6,949 nucleotides of DNA from OFTM382 sp964352615 (GCA_964352615.1 CAYGSG010000114.1:1-6949), one strand, 5' to 3'. Counted from the stretch's first letter, positions 1 through 5,659 are shown. Program-made: numbers and translations. Notes: generated by a model not told the origin, from the sequence alone.

Positions 1-125
1 CCACCCGGCTGTCGCGGCTTTCCTGGCCTCGCTCGGGCCGAAAAAGCCCGCAGCCGAGGTCCACAAGCAAGACGCCGACGGGCAACAACCTCCACACCCC
101 ACCCCGTTATCCGCGTCGTCTCTCG

Positions 126-157
126 CGCCCGCTGGCAGCTCGCCGGCGGGCGTCTTT
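126..157 (+). terminator. Terminator-like GC hairpin near the left edge
   Basis: Arms CGCCCGCTGGC (126-136) and GCCGGCGGGCG (142-152) pair over 11 positions with one T-G wobble, around the loop AGCTC. The short T-rich tail TCTTTCGTT follows. This fits a weak intrinsic terminator for a forward gene outside the window. The T-run is interrupted and no forward stop codon lies between position 1 and the hairpin, so any gene it serves would have to end before the window. On the reverse strand no T-run follows. It could instead be part of the structured leader of the gene starting at 273. Confidence 0.35.
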
Positions 158-217
158 CGTTGGCTCTGGCCCGTCGCGTTTGGCTCCCCGTGGCGGGGCG
201 ACCCTCGCTCGACCTAT

Positions 218-246
218 GCTCTCATTGAGACTCGGTCTCAGAGAGC
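218..246 (+). promoter_or_regulatory. Strong 5'-leader hairpin upstream of the gene at 273
   Basis: The left arm is GCTCTC (218-223), a 2-nt AT bulge, then TGAGAC (226-231). The right arm is GTCTCA (235-240) followed directly by GAGAGC (241-246). The loop is TCG. All 12 pairs are Watson-Crick. No T-run follows, so it is not an intrinsic terminator. It ends 12 nt before the Shine-Dalgarno sequence AGGAG at 259-263, so it would sit in the 5' untranslated leader. A smaller stem (CCCCG/CGGGG, 186-198) lies just upstream. A role in mRNA stability or translation control is inference. Confidence 0.5.
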
Positions 247-258
247 TTCCCCACAGCC

Positions 259-263
259 AGGAG
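259..263 (+). promoter_or_regulatory. Ribosome binding site that fixes the start at 273
   Basis: AGGAG lies 9 nt before the ATG at 273. The reading frame is open upstream to the window edge, and a TTG at 180 is a formal alternative start. Only the ATG at 273 combines a good Shine-Dalgarno sequence with a signal peptide beginning at the first residue. Confidence 0.75.
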
Positions 264-272
264 TTGCCACCC

Positions 273-1115
273 ATGACCCATACCCGCCCCTTGATCGCCG
301 TTCTTGTGGCCAGTTTCATGCTCGCATCGGTGCCCTCGGCTCGCGCCGATCTCACCACGCCCTCGGCGTATGGCTGGGAGCGCGAAGACGCTGGCTCGGC
401 CTACTTCGAGTGGGACTTTTTCTTTCTCAGCGGCGGGGGCAACCTGCCGGACGTGGGCATGTTCCCAGACCCGCTCCCTGTTGGCTGGTCGTTGCCTGAT
501 GTCGCCGAGACTTCGGGCTCAGCATTCCTGACTTCCACGGGCAACATGTATTCGTTTACCGACATCATGGACTTCGAGGTCCGCGTCCCCAATGCGGGCG
601 ACACCACCCCCGGCATCACAACGACCGTGCTCTTGCAGGTGCGCACGCTCGGACGAGAGATCGACTACTCGACCATGCTCATTGATGGCCAAGCACCGGT
701 CGAAATCGTCGAGTTGTTCCGCGAAGATCTTCAGGGCGACTTCGGCGGCGGCTTTGTCGTCGGGTTCACCCTTGAGCGGCTGTTCCGCTGGGAACTCGCG
801 GGCAACGCCAGCGAGTACGTCATCGAGTTCACCACGGCTGAGTCATCAGTGAGCCTGGACAAGATCGCGGTCGATACGTTCGCGCGTGTGGCGCCTTGCA
901 AAGGCGACATCGCGGATGATTTCGGCTCACCCATGCCCGACGGAATGGTCAGCTTCGGCGATTTCTTAGCGCTGCTCGGGCTTGTCGGGCCTTGCCCCGG
1001 CGGAGCTACAGGTTGCTTGGGCGATATTGCCGACGACTTCGGCTCGCCGGCGCCCGATGGCCAGGTGAGCTTCGGCGACTTCCTGGCCTTGCTCGGGCTG
1101 GTTGGTCCCTGCTAA
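273..1115 (+). CDS. Exported protein with twin C-terminal dockerin-like repeats
   Basis: A 280-aa protein of unknown function, predicted to be secreted. Residues 1-25 form a signal peptide: Arg at position 5, a hydrophobic stretch, and a likely signal peptidase I site after Ala-Arg-Ala (23-25). Residues 26-208 are a mature region with many alternating hydrophobic and polar residues, which suggests a beta-sandwich; I recognise no catalytic motif. Residues 209-241 and 248-280 are two nearly identical 33-residue modules, each bracketed by Cys, with the core DIADDFGSP then DGxVSFGDFLALLG. They resemble calcium-binding dockerin/EF-hand loops and probably mediate surface attachment or protein-protein contact. 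The last residue of the protein is Cys. The ATG at 273 is supported by AGGAG 9 nt upstream and by the signal peptide. The next gene, in the same direction, ends in the same twin module, so the two probably share a location or partner. No terminator separates them. Confidence 0.85.
   Translation: MTHTRPLIAVLVASFMLASVPSARADLTTPSAYGWEREDAGSAYFEWDFFFLSGGGNLPDVGMFPDPLPVGWSLPDVAETSGSAFLTSTGNMYSFTDIMDFEVRVPNAGDTTPGITTTVLLQVRTLGREIDYSTMLIDGQAPVEIVELFREDLQGDFGGGFVVGFTLERLFRWELAGNASEYVIEFTTAESSVSLDKIAVDTFARVAPCKGDIADDFGSPMPDGMVSFGDFLALLGLVGPCPGGATGCLGDIADDFGSPAPDGQVSFGDFLALLGLVGPC
897..995 (+). repeat. Dockerin-like repeat copy 1 in the first exported protein
   Basis: Encodes residues 209-241, Cys to Cys. 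The pattern is GD-I-A-D-D-F-G-S-P, two residues, then D-G-x-V-S-F-G-D-F. From the first to the last acidic position of the presumed calcium loop there are 19 residues, against 12 in a canonical EF-hand or dockerin loop, so about 7 residues (DFGSP region) are inserted. Copy 2 follows after a 6-residue linker. Confidence 0.8.
1014..1112 (+). repeat. Dockerin-like repeat copy 2 in the first exported protein
   Basis: Encodes residues 248-280, ending at the terminal Cys just before the stop codon. It matches copy 1 at 30 of 33 residues; the differences are K/L, M/A and M/Q. Of those 30 shared residues, 18 use a different codon, so this is an old duplication held by selection on the protein sequence. 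Confidence 0.8.
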
Positions 1116-1211
1116 CACAAGCTTGTTCCAGAATTTGCGCCAAAATCAGGCAAATCGTGGCCGGTCTGCGCCCGAGAATCCGCTGGTTAGCTTTACACTG
1201 ACGTTATGGGC

Positions 1212-1230
1212 CGCGGGGATTCTCCCCGCG
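1212..1230 (+). promoter_or_regulatory. 5'-leader hairpin upstream of the gene at 1262
   Basis: A perfect 8-bp stem, CGCGGGGA (1212-1219) with TCCCCGCG (1223-1230), around the loop TTC. No T-run follows, so it is not a terminator for the preceding gene. It ends 16 nt before the Shine-Dalgarno sequence at 1247. A weak -10-like TACACT lies at 1194-1199 without a convincing -35; if real, transcription would begin almost at the hairpin. The rest of 1116-1261 shows only a 10-bp palindrome, ACAAGCTTGT (1117-1126). Confidence 0.45.
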
Positions 1231-1261
1231 CCCGATCGTGAACCCCAGAGGAGACCCTTAG

Positions 1262-3040
1262 ATGCTGATGACCAAATGCACCGTGACCCGTCTTGTCGCT
1301 GTCGCTGGCCTTGCCGCCGCGGGCAGCACCTTCGCCGCTACGCCCGAAGAGCAAAGCGGTGCGCCCGCTGGCTACACCGGCGTGGCCCCCCGGCATGTCG
1401 ATGCCGTCCCATTCGATGCCTTCGGCGGCGCCTTCAACCCCGGCTCTGGACCCTTCGCGATGCCCGACACGGTCACCAATCCCGCCCCGACCGGCCAAGG
1501 CCTCGGAGCGCTCGACCGCACGGCGATTGTGCAGGCCGAGACCACCGGCGAACTCACCAAGCAGCAGCAGGGTCTGGTCGCCCAGATCGATGCGGCCTGG
1601 CAGACCGGCGACTTCGAGACCGGCCGCGACTTCATGGCCCAGCTCGACGCCACCGGCTTCGATGGTGCCCTGACGTTTGCGTATACCGACACCGACATCC
1701 AGCCCTCGGGCAAGGCCTTCGACGACGTCTTCACCGGCGAACGCCGCATCGGCGGGGCCCGCGTCGCCATCGATACGTTCGACCTCGATGTCGCGCCCAA
1801 CGGCAACATGTTCGCGGTGACCGGCTGGGCGGACACCTGGACGTTCAACATCTCCACCGACGGCGGTACGACATGGACCGAGACGTTCACCTTCGGCGTA
1901 GCCTCGCCTGACGTGGACCTGGCGTACGTCGGCGGCTTCGTCTACGTCGGCTACGCCACCACCACCGGGACCGAAGGGCGTATGCGCCGCTTCGACCCCG
2001 CGACCGGAGCCGTGGATGGTGGCTACTTCTTCCAGACCATCTTCACGCCGGTAGCTGACACGATCACCGAGATCGCTGTGGAGTCCAACGAGGACAACTT
2101 CCAGAACCGCATCTATTGGACGTGCCTGACAGCCAACGGCACTATCGAATACTTCTTCGATGATTCCGCCGACGGCACCACGTTCGGCACCGCTGTTACG
2201 AATGTTACCGATGGAGTCGGTCCTCTCGATCTGCACTGGAATCAGGACTTCGGCACCGGCAATCCATTCCTCGTCATGTCCCACCGCAACGCAGCGGGCG
2301 ATGCGGTGGCCACCGTCAACACCGGCTCATGGTCGAGCACGAGCGTCGTTTCCGGCGCGGGTGTAGGCGACGACGTCAACATCTCTGCCTATCAGGACAC
2401 CATCATCGTTGCCTACACCTCACCGCTGGGTGGATCCCAGCCGCTGTACGAAATTTCGTACGACGGCGGAGCAACATACGACCTCAGCGGGCAAATCTTC
2501 CCCGCTCCGATCGTCGGCAACTACAGAAAGGCTGATGTCGCTGCGGCGCTCGGCTACGGCACAGCCATGATCGCTGGCGAGGAAGTCGGCGAGCCCGACC
2601 CCGTCAGGTTTGAGCAGCGTCCGTTCTACGGGCCCGGCGTTTGGTCGAATCAAATTGCCAACACCAATCAGACCGACCTGCAGACGGGCCGAGACATGCT
2701 CATCGAAGCGCTCCCGGTCGGTGGCAGCGTGACCGCCCGCTACGGCGTCATTCACGTGACTGTCGGCGCAGGAGGCAGTTTCCCGGTCTTCGACCGCGTG
2801 GACGACGTGGCCTGCCCCGGCGACATCGCCAACGACTTCGGCACGCCAGGCGCTGACGGCATGGTCAGCTTCGGCGACTTCCTCGCTTTGGTTGGTCTCG
2901 TCGGCCCCTGCGGTCCGGCGACGGGTAACCCGGCTTGCATCGGCGATAACGCCGACGATTTCGGTACCCCCGGCGGTGACGGCATGGTCAGCTTCGGCGA
3001 CTTCCTGTTCATGGTCGGCGTGGTCGGTCCCTGCCCGTAA
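1262..3040 (+). CDS. Exported Asp-box (propeller-like) protein with twin dockerin-like repeats
   Basis: A 592-aa predicted secreted protein. Residues 1-25 are a signal peptide with two basic residues (K5, R10), a hydrophobic core and likely cleavage after Thr-Phe-Ala (23-25). The body contains two Asp-box-like motifs, S-T-D-G-G-T-T-W at 198-205 and S-Y-D-G-G-A-T-Y at 399-406. Such motifs occur in sialidase-type and other BNR beta-propellers, and the repeated strand-like segments (for example around FDLDVAPNGNMFAVTGW) fit a propeller. I see no complete sialidase active-site set, so enzyme activity is not claimed; a binding or adhesion role is equally possible. Residues 518-550 and 559-591 are two Cys-bracketed dockerin-like modules like those of the upstream gene, followed by one final Pro. 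The start at 1262 has AGAGGAG 8 nt upstream; an in-frame ATG two codons later is too far from it. The gene ends 36 nt before a strong intrinsic terminator. Confidence 0.85.
   Translation: MLMTKCTVTRLVAVAGLAAAGSTFAATPEEQSGAPAGYTGVAPRHVDAVPFDAFGGAFNPGSGPFAMPDTVTNPAPTGQGLGALDRTAIVQAETTGELTKQQQGLVAQIDAAWQTGDFETGRDFMAQLDATGFDGALTFAYTDTDIQPSGKAFDDVFTGERRIGGARVAIDTFDLDVAPNGNMFAVTGWADTWTFNISTDGGTTWTETFTFGVASPDVDLAYVGGFVYVGYATTTGTEGRMRRFDPATGAVDGGYFFQTIFTPVADTITEIAVESNEDNFQNRIYWTCLTANGTIEYFFDDSADGTTFGTAVTNVTDGVGPLDLHWNQDFGTGNPFLVMSHRNAAGDAVATVNTGSWSSTSVVSGAGVGDDVNISAYQDTIIVAYTSPLGGSQPLYEISYDGGATYDLSGQIFPAPIVGNYRKADVAAALGYGTAMIAGEEVGEPDPVRFEQRPFYGPGVWSNQIANTNQTDLQTGRDMLIEALPVGGSVTARYGVIHVTVGAGGSFPVFDRVDDVACPGDIANDFGTPGADGMVSFGDFLALVGLVGPCGPATGNPACIGDNADDFGTPGGDGMVSFGDFLFMVGVVGPCP
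2813..2911 (+). repeat. Dockerin-like repeat copy 1 in the Asp-box protein
   Basis: Encodes residues 518-550, Cys to Cys, with the stretched EF-hand-like pattern GDIANDFGTP then DGMVSFGDFLAL. It differs from copy 2 at 7 of 33 residues. Nucleotides 2854-2883 are identical to 2977-3006 in copy 2, a 30-bp direct repeat spaced 123 bp. Confidence 0.8.
2936..3034 (+). repeat. Dockerin-like repeat copy 2 in the Asp-box protein
   Basis: Encodes residues 559-591, Cys to Cys, after an 8-residue Gly/Pro/Ala-containing linker. The first acidic cluster reads GDNADDFGTP and the C-terminal helix is slightly changed (FLFMVGVVGPC). One Pro and the stop codon follow. It carries the second half of the 30-bp direct repeat. 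Confidence 0.8.
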
Positions 3041-3076
3041 GAGCAACCCAGAACCAAGAAGCCCGGTTGACCACTT

Positions 3077-3110
3077 CGGTCGCCCCCAACAAGGGGGCGG
3101 CCGTTTTTTT
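3077..3110 (+). terminator. Strong rho-independent terminator
   Basis: Arms CGGTCGCCCCC (3077-3087) and GGGGGCGGCCG (3093-3103) form an 11-bp stem with one T-G pair and loop AACAA, followed by seven T (3104-3110). It ends the forward transcript of the gene stopping at 3040. Flanking GTTGAC (3066-3071) and GTCAAC (3111-3116) are also complementary and could extend the structure. Read from the reverse strand the hairpin has no T-run behind it, so it would not be a classical terminator for the convergent gene that ends at 3129. Confidence 0.93.
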
Positions 3111-3128
3111 GTCAACGCTTGCGCGAGT

Positions 3129-4244
3129 TCACGCAGCCAAGTGCAGCCTCAACTCGGCTGGCAAGGCCTCTTCCCAAAGCGACCAGGCGTTCGGGCCGAG
3201 AGCCATCTCTTGATCGGTCAGCAGGCACGCATCGAGCGCTTGCCGCGTCCGCGCCTTGTCGAGCGACGGACCGAGGACCGTCAGTTGCTGCCGGCGGTCG
3301 CCCCACGGTTCATTCCAGCACGCGAATATCTCGGCCCACTGGCTGCGATCGGCCGGCCACGAGGCGGGGGGCGTGCTCGCCCACCACGTCTCGCCGGGCG
3401 CGAGTTCGAGATCGAGCCCGCGGTGGTCCCATCGGCTGCTGCGATCGTGCTGCGTGGCGAGCCACGCGGTGCCTTTCGACCGTGCCCCGAGCAGCGTGCC
3501 GCCCTCGATGGCTTGTTTGAGCCTCTCGGGGTGGAATGGCCTGCGGGCATCGAACACGATCGCGTGCATTGGCAGTTGCAACGAAGCCCGGTCGCGGCGC
3601 GCGGGCGGCCCCCAAACCGGGTCGATCACGCTGCCCGCACGGACCTGGCCGTCGGTGGTGGTCTCGATCATCGCGTCCGGGTTGATCCGGTCGACGAACC
3701 GCAGCGACTCTTCGATGTGGTCTTCGGGCAGGCCGTCAACAAAGTTGAGTATGACCGCCGTCGACGCATCGATGTGCGATTCGATCAGCGCGCCCGGCCC
3801 GAGCGTGCCCGGGCCGCTTGGGTCGGTGTCCACATCAAGCCGATCGTCGAGCAGTGTGCGCGCGTCAAAGATACTTACGACGCCATCCACCGCCCAGCGA
3901 TCGTCGCCGGTGTTTTCGAGTGCCGCGAGCATCGGGCCGATGGTGCCTGTTCCCGCGAGTTCAACGATCACGCGGCCCGACTGCGCCGCCCTGCCCAGTA
4001 GGTCTACAGCCTTCCCGATCGCGTCGGCGAGCGCTCCGGGCCGCTGCGATGCGCACTCGCCGGTCAGACTGACAACGCGAAGGCCGTCGCGTTTAAATGT
4101 CTTTGCATCGTGGTCGATGCGGGTCAGCTCGTTGGAGACCACGGCCACGCGTTCGGTGCCGAACTGCGCAGCGAGCGAACAGACCACGCGAGTTTTGCCG
4201 GCACCGAGAGAACCGGTCACGATCGTCACGCCACAACGAGCCAT
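3129..4244 (-). CDS. Divergent CobW/COG0523-family P-loop GTPase
   Basis: A 371-aa cytoplasmic protein of the CobW/HypB/UreG superfamily, whose members use GTP hydrolysis to deliver metals (cobalt, zinc, iron) to client proteins. Visible order: Walker A GSLGAGKT (11-18); switch-like SNELTRIDHD (37-46); E-L-A-G (95-98) where the family has E-T/S-S/T-G; FDAR (126-129); and a C-terminal CobW_C-type domain from about 226 to the end, with RRPFHPERL (234-242), a G-D-R-R-Q motif and ALDACLLTDQEM. Two hallmarks are altered. The CxCC metal motif is replaced by GECASQ (62-67), leaving one Cys, and the base-recognition NKxD reads N-F-V-D (167-170). It may therefore handle metal or nucleotide differently; the client is unknown. 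The ATG at 4244 has GGAGGT 5 nt upstream. It lies 160 nt downstream of msrB, so it could be the last operon gene or have its own promoter. Family assignment is solid; function is not. Confidence 0.85.
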   Translation of the reverse strand: MARCGVTIVTGSLGAGKTRVVCSLAAQFGTERVAVVSNELTRIDHDAKTFKRDGLRVVSLTGECASQRPGALADAIGKAVDLLGRAAQSGRVIVELAGTGTIGPMLAALENTGDDRWAVDGVVSIFDARTLLDDRLDVDTDPSGPGTLGPGALIESHIDASTAVILNFVDGLPEDHIEESLRFVDRINPDAMIETTTDGQVRAGSVIDPVWGPPARRDRASLQLPMHAIVFDARRPFHPERLKQAIEGGTLLGARSKGTAWLATQHDRSSRWDHRGLDLELAPGETWWASTPPASWPADRSQWAEIFACWNEPWGDRRQQLTVLGPSLDKARTRQALDACLLTDQEMALGPNAWSLWEEALPAELRLHLAA

Positions 4245-4404
4245 CGGGCACCTCCGCGCTGGTTGGCGGCCGGGGTCGTCGCGGCGTGCGTCGGCCCGGC
4301 CGGGTCAACAGCGGGGATCGACCGGCTTCTCGGACGACTTCAGCGAAGGTCCGAAAAACGGGTTCAATTCGCACCGGCAGCAGGCTTTGAGCCACGCTGA
4401 GCGT

Positions 4405-4845
4405 CTATTCGGCGGCATCAAAGTCGAGGCAGACCGAGTTGATGCAGTACCGGATGCCCGTCGGCGGCGGGCCATCGGGGAAGACGTGGCCCAGGTGCGA
4501 GCCGCACGCGGCGCAGCGGACCTCGGTGCGCACCATGCCGTGCGTGGTGTCCTTGAACTCATCGATCGCGCCGTCGAATGGCTCGAAGAAGCTCGGCCAC
4601 CCGCAGCCGCTCTCAAACTTGGCATCCGACTGAAAGAGCTTGGCCTCGCACGCAGCGCACGAGAACGTGCCCAGCCGTTTTTCAGCGAGGTGCTTACCTG
4701 TAAACGCCCGCTCGGTGCCGGCCTCGCGCAGCACGCGGTACGCCTCGGGCTCAAGCTTCTGCTTCCACTGCTCGGGCGTAAGTGACTTTGGGTCTGCCTT
4801 GGGCTTGGGATTGGGCTTGGGCTTGGGATCGGTGCTGGTGCTCAT
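4405..4845 (-). CDS. msrB: Peptide-methionine (R)-S-oxide reductase MsrB
   Basis: A 146-aa cytoplasmic enzyme that reduces methionine-R-sulfoxide in proteins back to methionine, normally with thioredoxin as electron donor. The family signatures are all present: zinc-site pairs C63-x-x-C66 and C111-x-x-C114; SGCGWPSF (79-86), where C81 is the probable resolving Cys; HGM-x-RTE (102-108); HLGHVFPDGP (117-126); and RYCINS (132-137) with catalytic C134. Residues 7-20 before the domain are a Pro/Lys-rich tail encoded by a hexanucleotide repeat. There is no signal peptide. Length is normal for a single-domain MsrB. The ATG at 4845 has GGAGAA 8 nt upstream and overlaps the stop codon of the upstream exonuclease gene as ATGA, so translation is probably coupled. 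No MsrA is visible in the window. Confidence 0.96.
   Translation of the reverse strand: MSTSTDPKPKPNPKPKADPKSLTPEQWKQKLEPEAYRVLREAGTERAFTGKHLAEKRLGTFSCAACEAKLFQSDAKFESGCGWPSFFEPFDGAIDEFKDTTHGMVRTEVRCAACGSHLGHVFPDGPPPTGIRYCINSVCLDFDAAE
4799..4828. repeat. Five tandem TTGGG(C/A) hexamers in the msrB 5' coding region
   Basis: On the forward strand five uninterrupted hexamers run in the order TTGGGC, TTGGGA, TTGGGC, TTGGGC, TTGGGA. On the coding (reverse) strand they encode the Pro-Lys/Pro-Asn tail at about residues 7-16 of MsrB. The G-rich strand, which is the template strand of msrB, has five GGG tracts at 4801-4827 separated by 3-nt loops. This is a canonical G-quadruplex motif resembling telomeric repeats. 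Confidence 0.9.
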
Positions 4846-5657
4846 GGTTCGGGTTCTCCACCGGTTTGGGGCATGTGTTCATCCGAACGCCTGAGCACCG
4901 GTTCTTGTTCCGGCAGAAACAGCGCCTCGTCGCCGCGCATCGGGTGGTGGCGCAGGCTCTTCACAAACGAGTAGCCGTGCAGCTTGCGCAGGTCCTTGAA
5001 ACGCTCGGCGCCCTTCTCACGAATTTTGACAAGTGCCAGTTCCGTGAGCTTGGCGGTGGCGACGGTGTCCGCCTCGGCGCTGTGGTGGCCTTCGAGCGCA
5101 ATGTCGTGCGCCGCGCACGCCCGCTTGAGCGAGACCGCTGGGCCAAGGCCCGCCATCGGGCGCAGCCGCATCGAGCACACAAACGGCAGCTCAACCTCCA
5201 GCCCGATCGCAGCCAGTTCGGCCTGCAAGAACCGCACATCGAAGTGCGCGTTCCAGCCCGCGACCACCGCGCCGCTGATCGCACCGAGCAGCTCACGCGA
5301 GATGCCTCCGAAACTGGGTGCGTTCGCAACATGCTCGGCCGTGATGCCGTGGACATGGCTCGCGCCCATCGCTCGGCCGGGGTTCACAAGCGTGCTCAGC
5401 ACGGTCTGCCGCCGCCATTGACCCGTGCAAACCGGTTCAAGCCGAACCACGCACAGCTCGACGACGCGGTCGTCGCCAGCTCGCAGGCCAGTCGTTTCGA
5501 CATCGACGACCGCGATGGGGGTCTGATCGATCAGCGCCGCCGCGATGCCCCGGTCCTCGGCCCCTCGGCGGAGTTTGCCCGCCGCGGCTCGGCCAGCGCC
5601 GATGCGGCCCGAGCGCGGTGATTCTGACTTTGATGCTGTCACTGGGACCGTGGCCAC
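4842..5657 (-). CDS. DEDDh-type 3'-5' exonuclease (DnaQ/DNA Pol III epsilon-like)
   Basis: A predicted 271-aa exonuclease of the DnaQ-like RNase H-fold superfamily, which removes nucleotides from 3' ends of DNA or RNA with two metal ions. In this numbering the domain spans about 48-210. ExoI is VDVETTG with D52 and E54; ExoII is GWNAHFDVRFL with D140; ExoIII has H192 and D197, four residues apart as in the DEDDh class. All five catalytic residues are present. The N-terminal ~47 residues are basic and low-complexity. About 60 residues after the domain are rich in basic residues and match nothing I recognise. No polymerase, GIY-YIG or BRCT domain is attached. The start is uncertain. The chosen GTG at 5657 has GGGGA (5667-5671) 9 nt upstream and lies 2 nt after the previous stop. 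A TTG at 5663 overlaps that stop (TTGA), and a GTG at 5690 would give 282 aa but has no good Shine-Dalgarno sequence. The stop codon overlaps the msrB start. Whether it proofreads, repairs or acts on RNA cannot be told. Confidence 0.87.
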   Translation of the reverse strand: MATVPVTASKSESPRSGRIGAGRAAAGKLRRGAEDRGIAAALIDQTPIAVVDVETTGLRAGDDRVVELCVVRLEPVCTGQWRRQTVLSTLVNPGRAMGASHVHGITAEHVANAPSFGGISRELLGAISGAVVAGWNAHFDVRFLQAELAAIGLEVELPFVCSMRLRPMAGLGPAVSLKRACAAHDIALEGHHSAEADTVATAKLTELALVKIREKGAERFKDLRKLHGYSFVKSLRHHPMRGDEALFLPEQEPVLRRSDEHMPQTGGEPEP

Positions 5658-5659
5658 GC

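Noticed and set aside
1..272. All three forward frames are open from position 1 to at least 226, and the frame starting at base 2 has gene-like codon use over the first ~100 bases.
   Set aside because: That frame has no stop until 497-499 and would overlap the first exported protein by more than 220 nt. The others are Arg/Pro-rich, typical of GC-rich noncoding frames. No start or homology-like motif is visible. A frameshifted gene tail cannot be excluded but is not supported.
1188..1221. TTTACA and TACACT in the gap before the gene at 1262 as a sigma-70 promoter.
   Set aside because: TACACT matches a -10 box at four of six bases, but no -35 lies at a proper distance, and TTTACA has no fitting -10 downstream. 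Too weak to list as a promoter.
1193..2284. A 363-codon reverse open frame opposite the Asp-box protein gene.
   Set aside because: It is antisense to a gene with a signal peptide, Shine-Dalgarno sequence and recognisable repeats. Its sequence is Gly/Arg/Val-rich low complexity, as expected from the reverse complement of GC-rich codons.
2892..4001. A 369-codon forward open frame from the end of the Asp-box gene into the COG0523 region.
   Set aside because: It passes straight through the intrinsic terminator at 3077-3110 and lies antisense to a solid CobW-family gene. No motif or ribosome binding site supports it.
4295..4304. CCCGGCCGGG palindrome between msrB and the GTPase gene as an operator or terminator.
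   Set aside because: A 10-bp GC palindrome is expected by chance in DNA of this composition. It has no loop for a stable stem and no following T-run.
3256..4785. A 509-codon forward open frame crossing the COG0523 and msrB genes.
   Set aside because: It runs antisense to two recognisable genes and across the noncoding spacer, is rich in Ser, Arg and Pro, and shows no domain signature.
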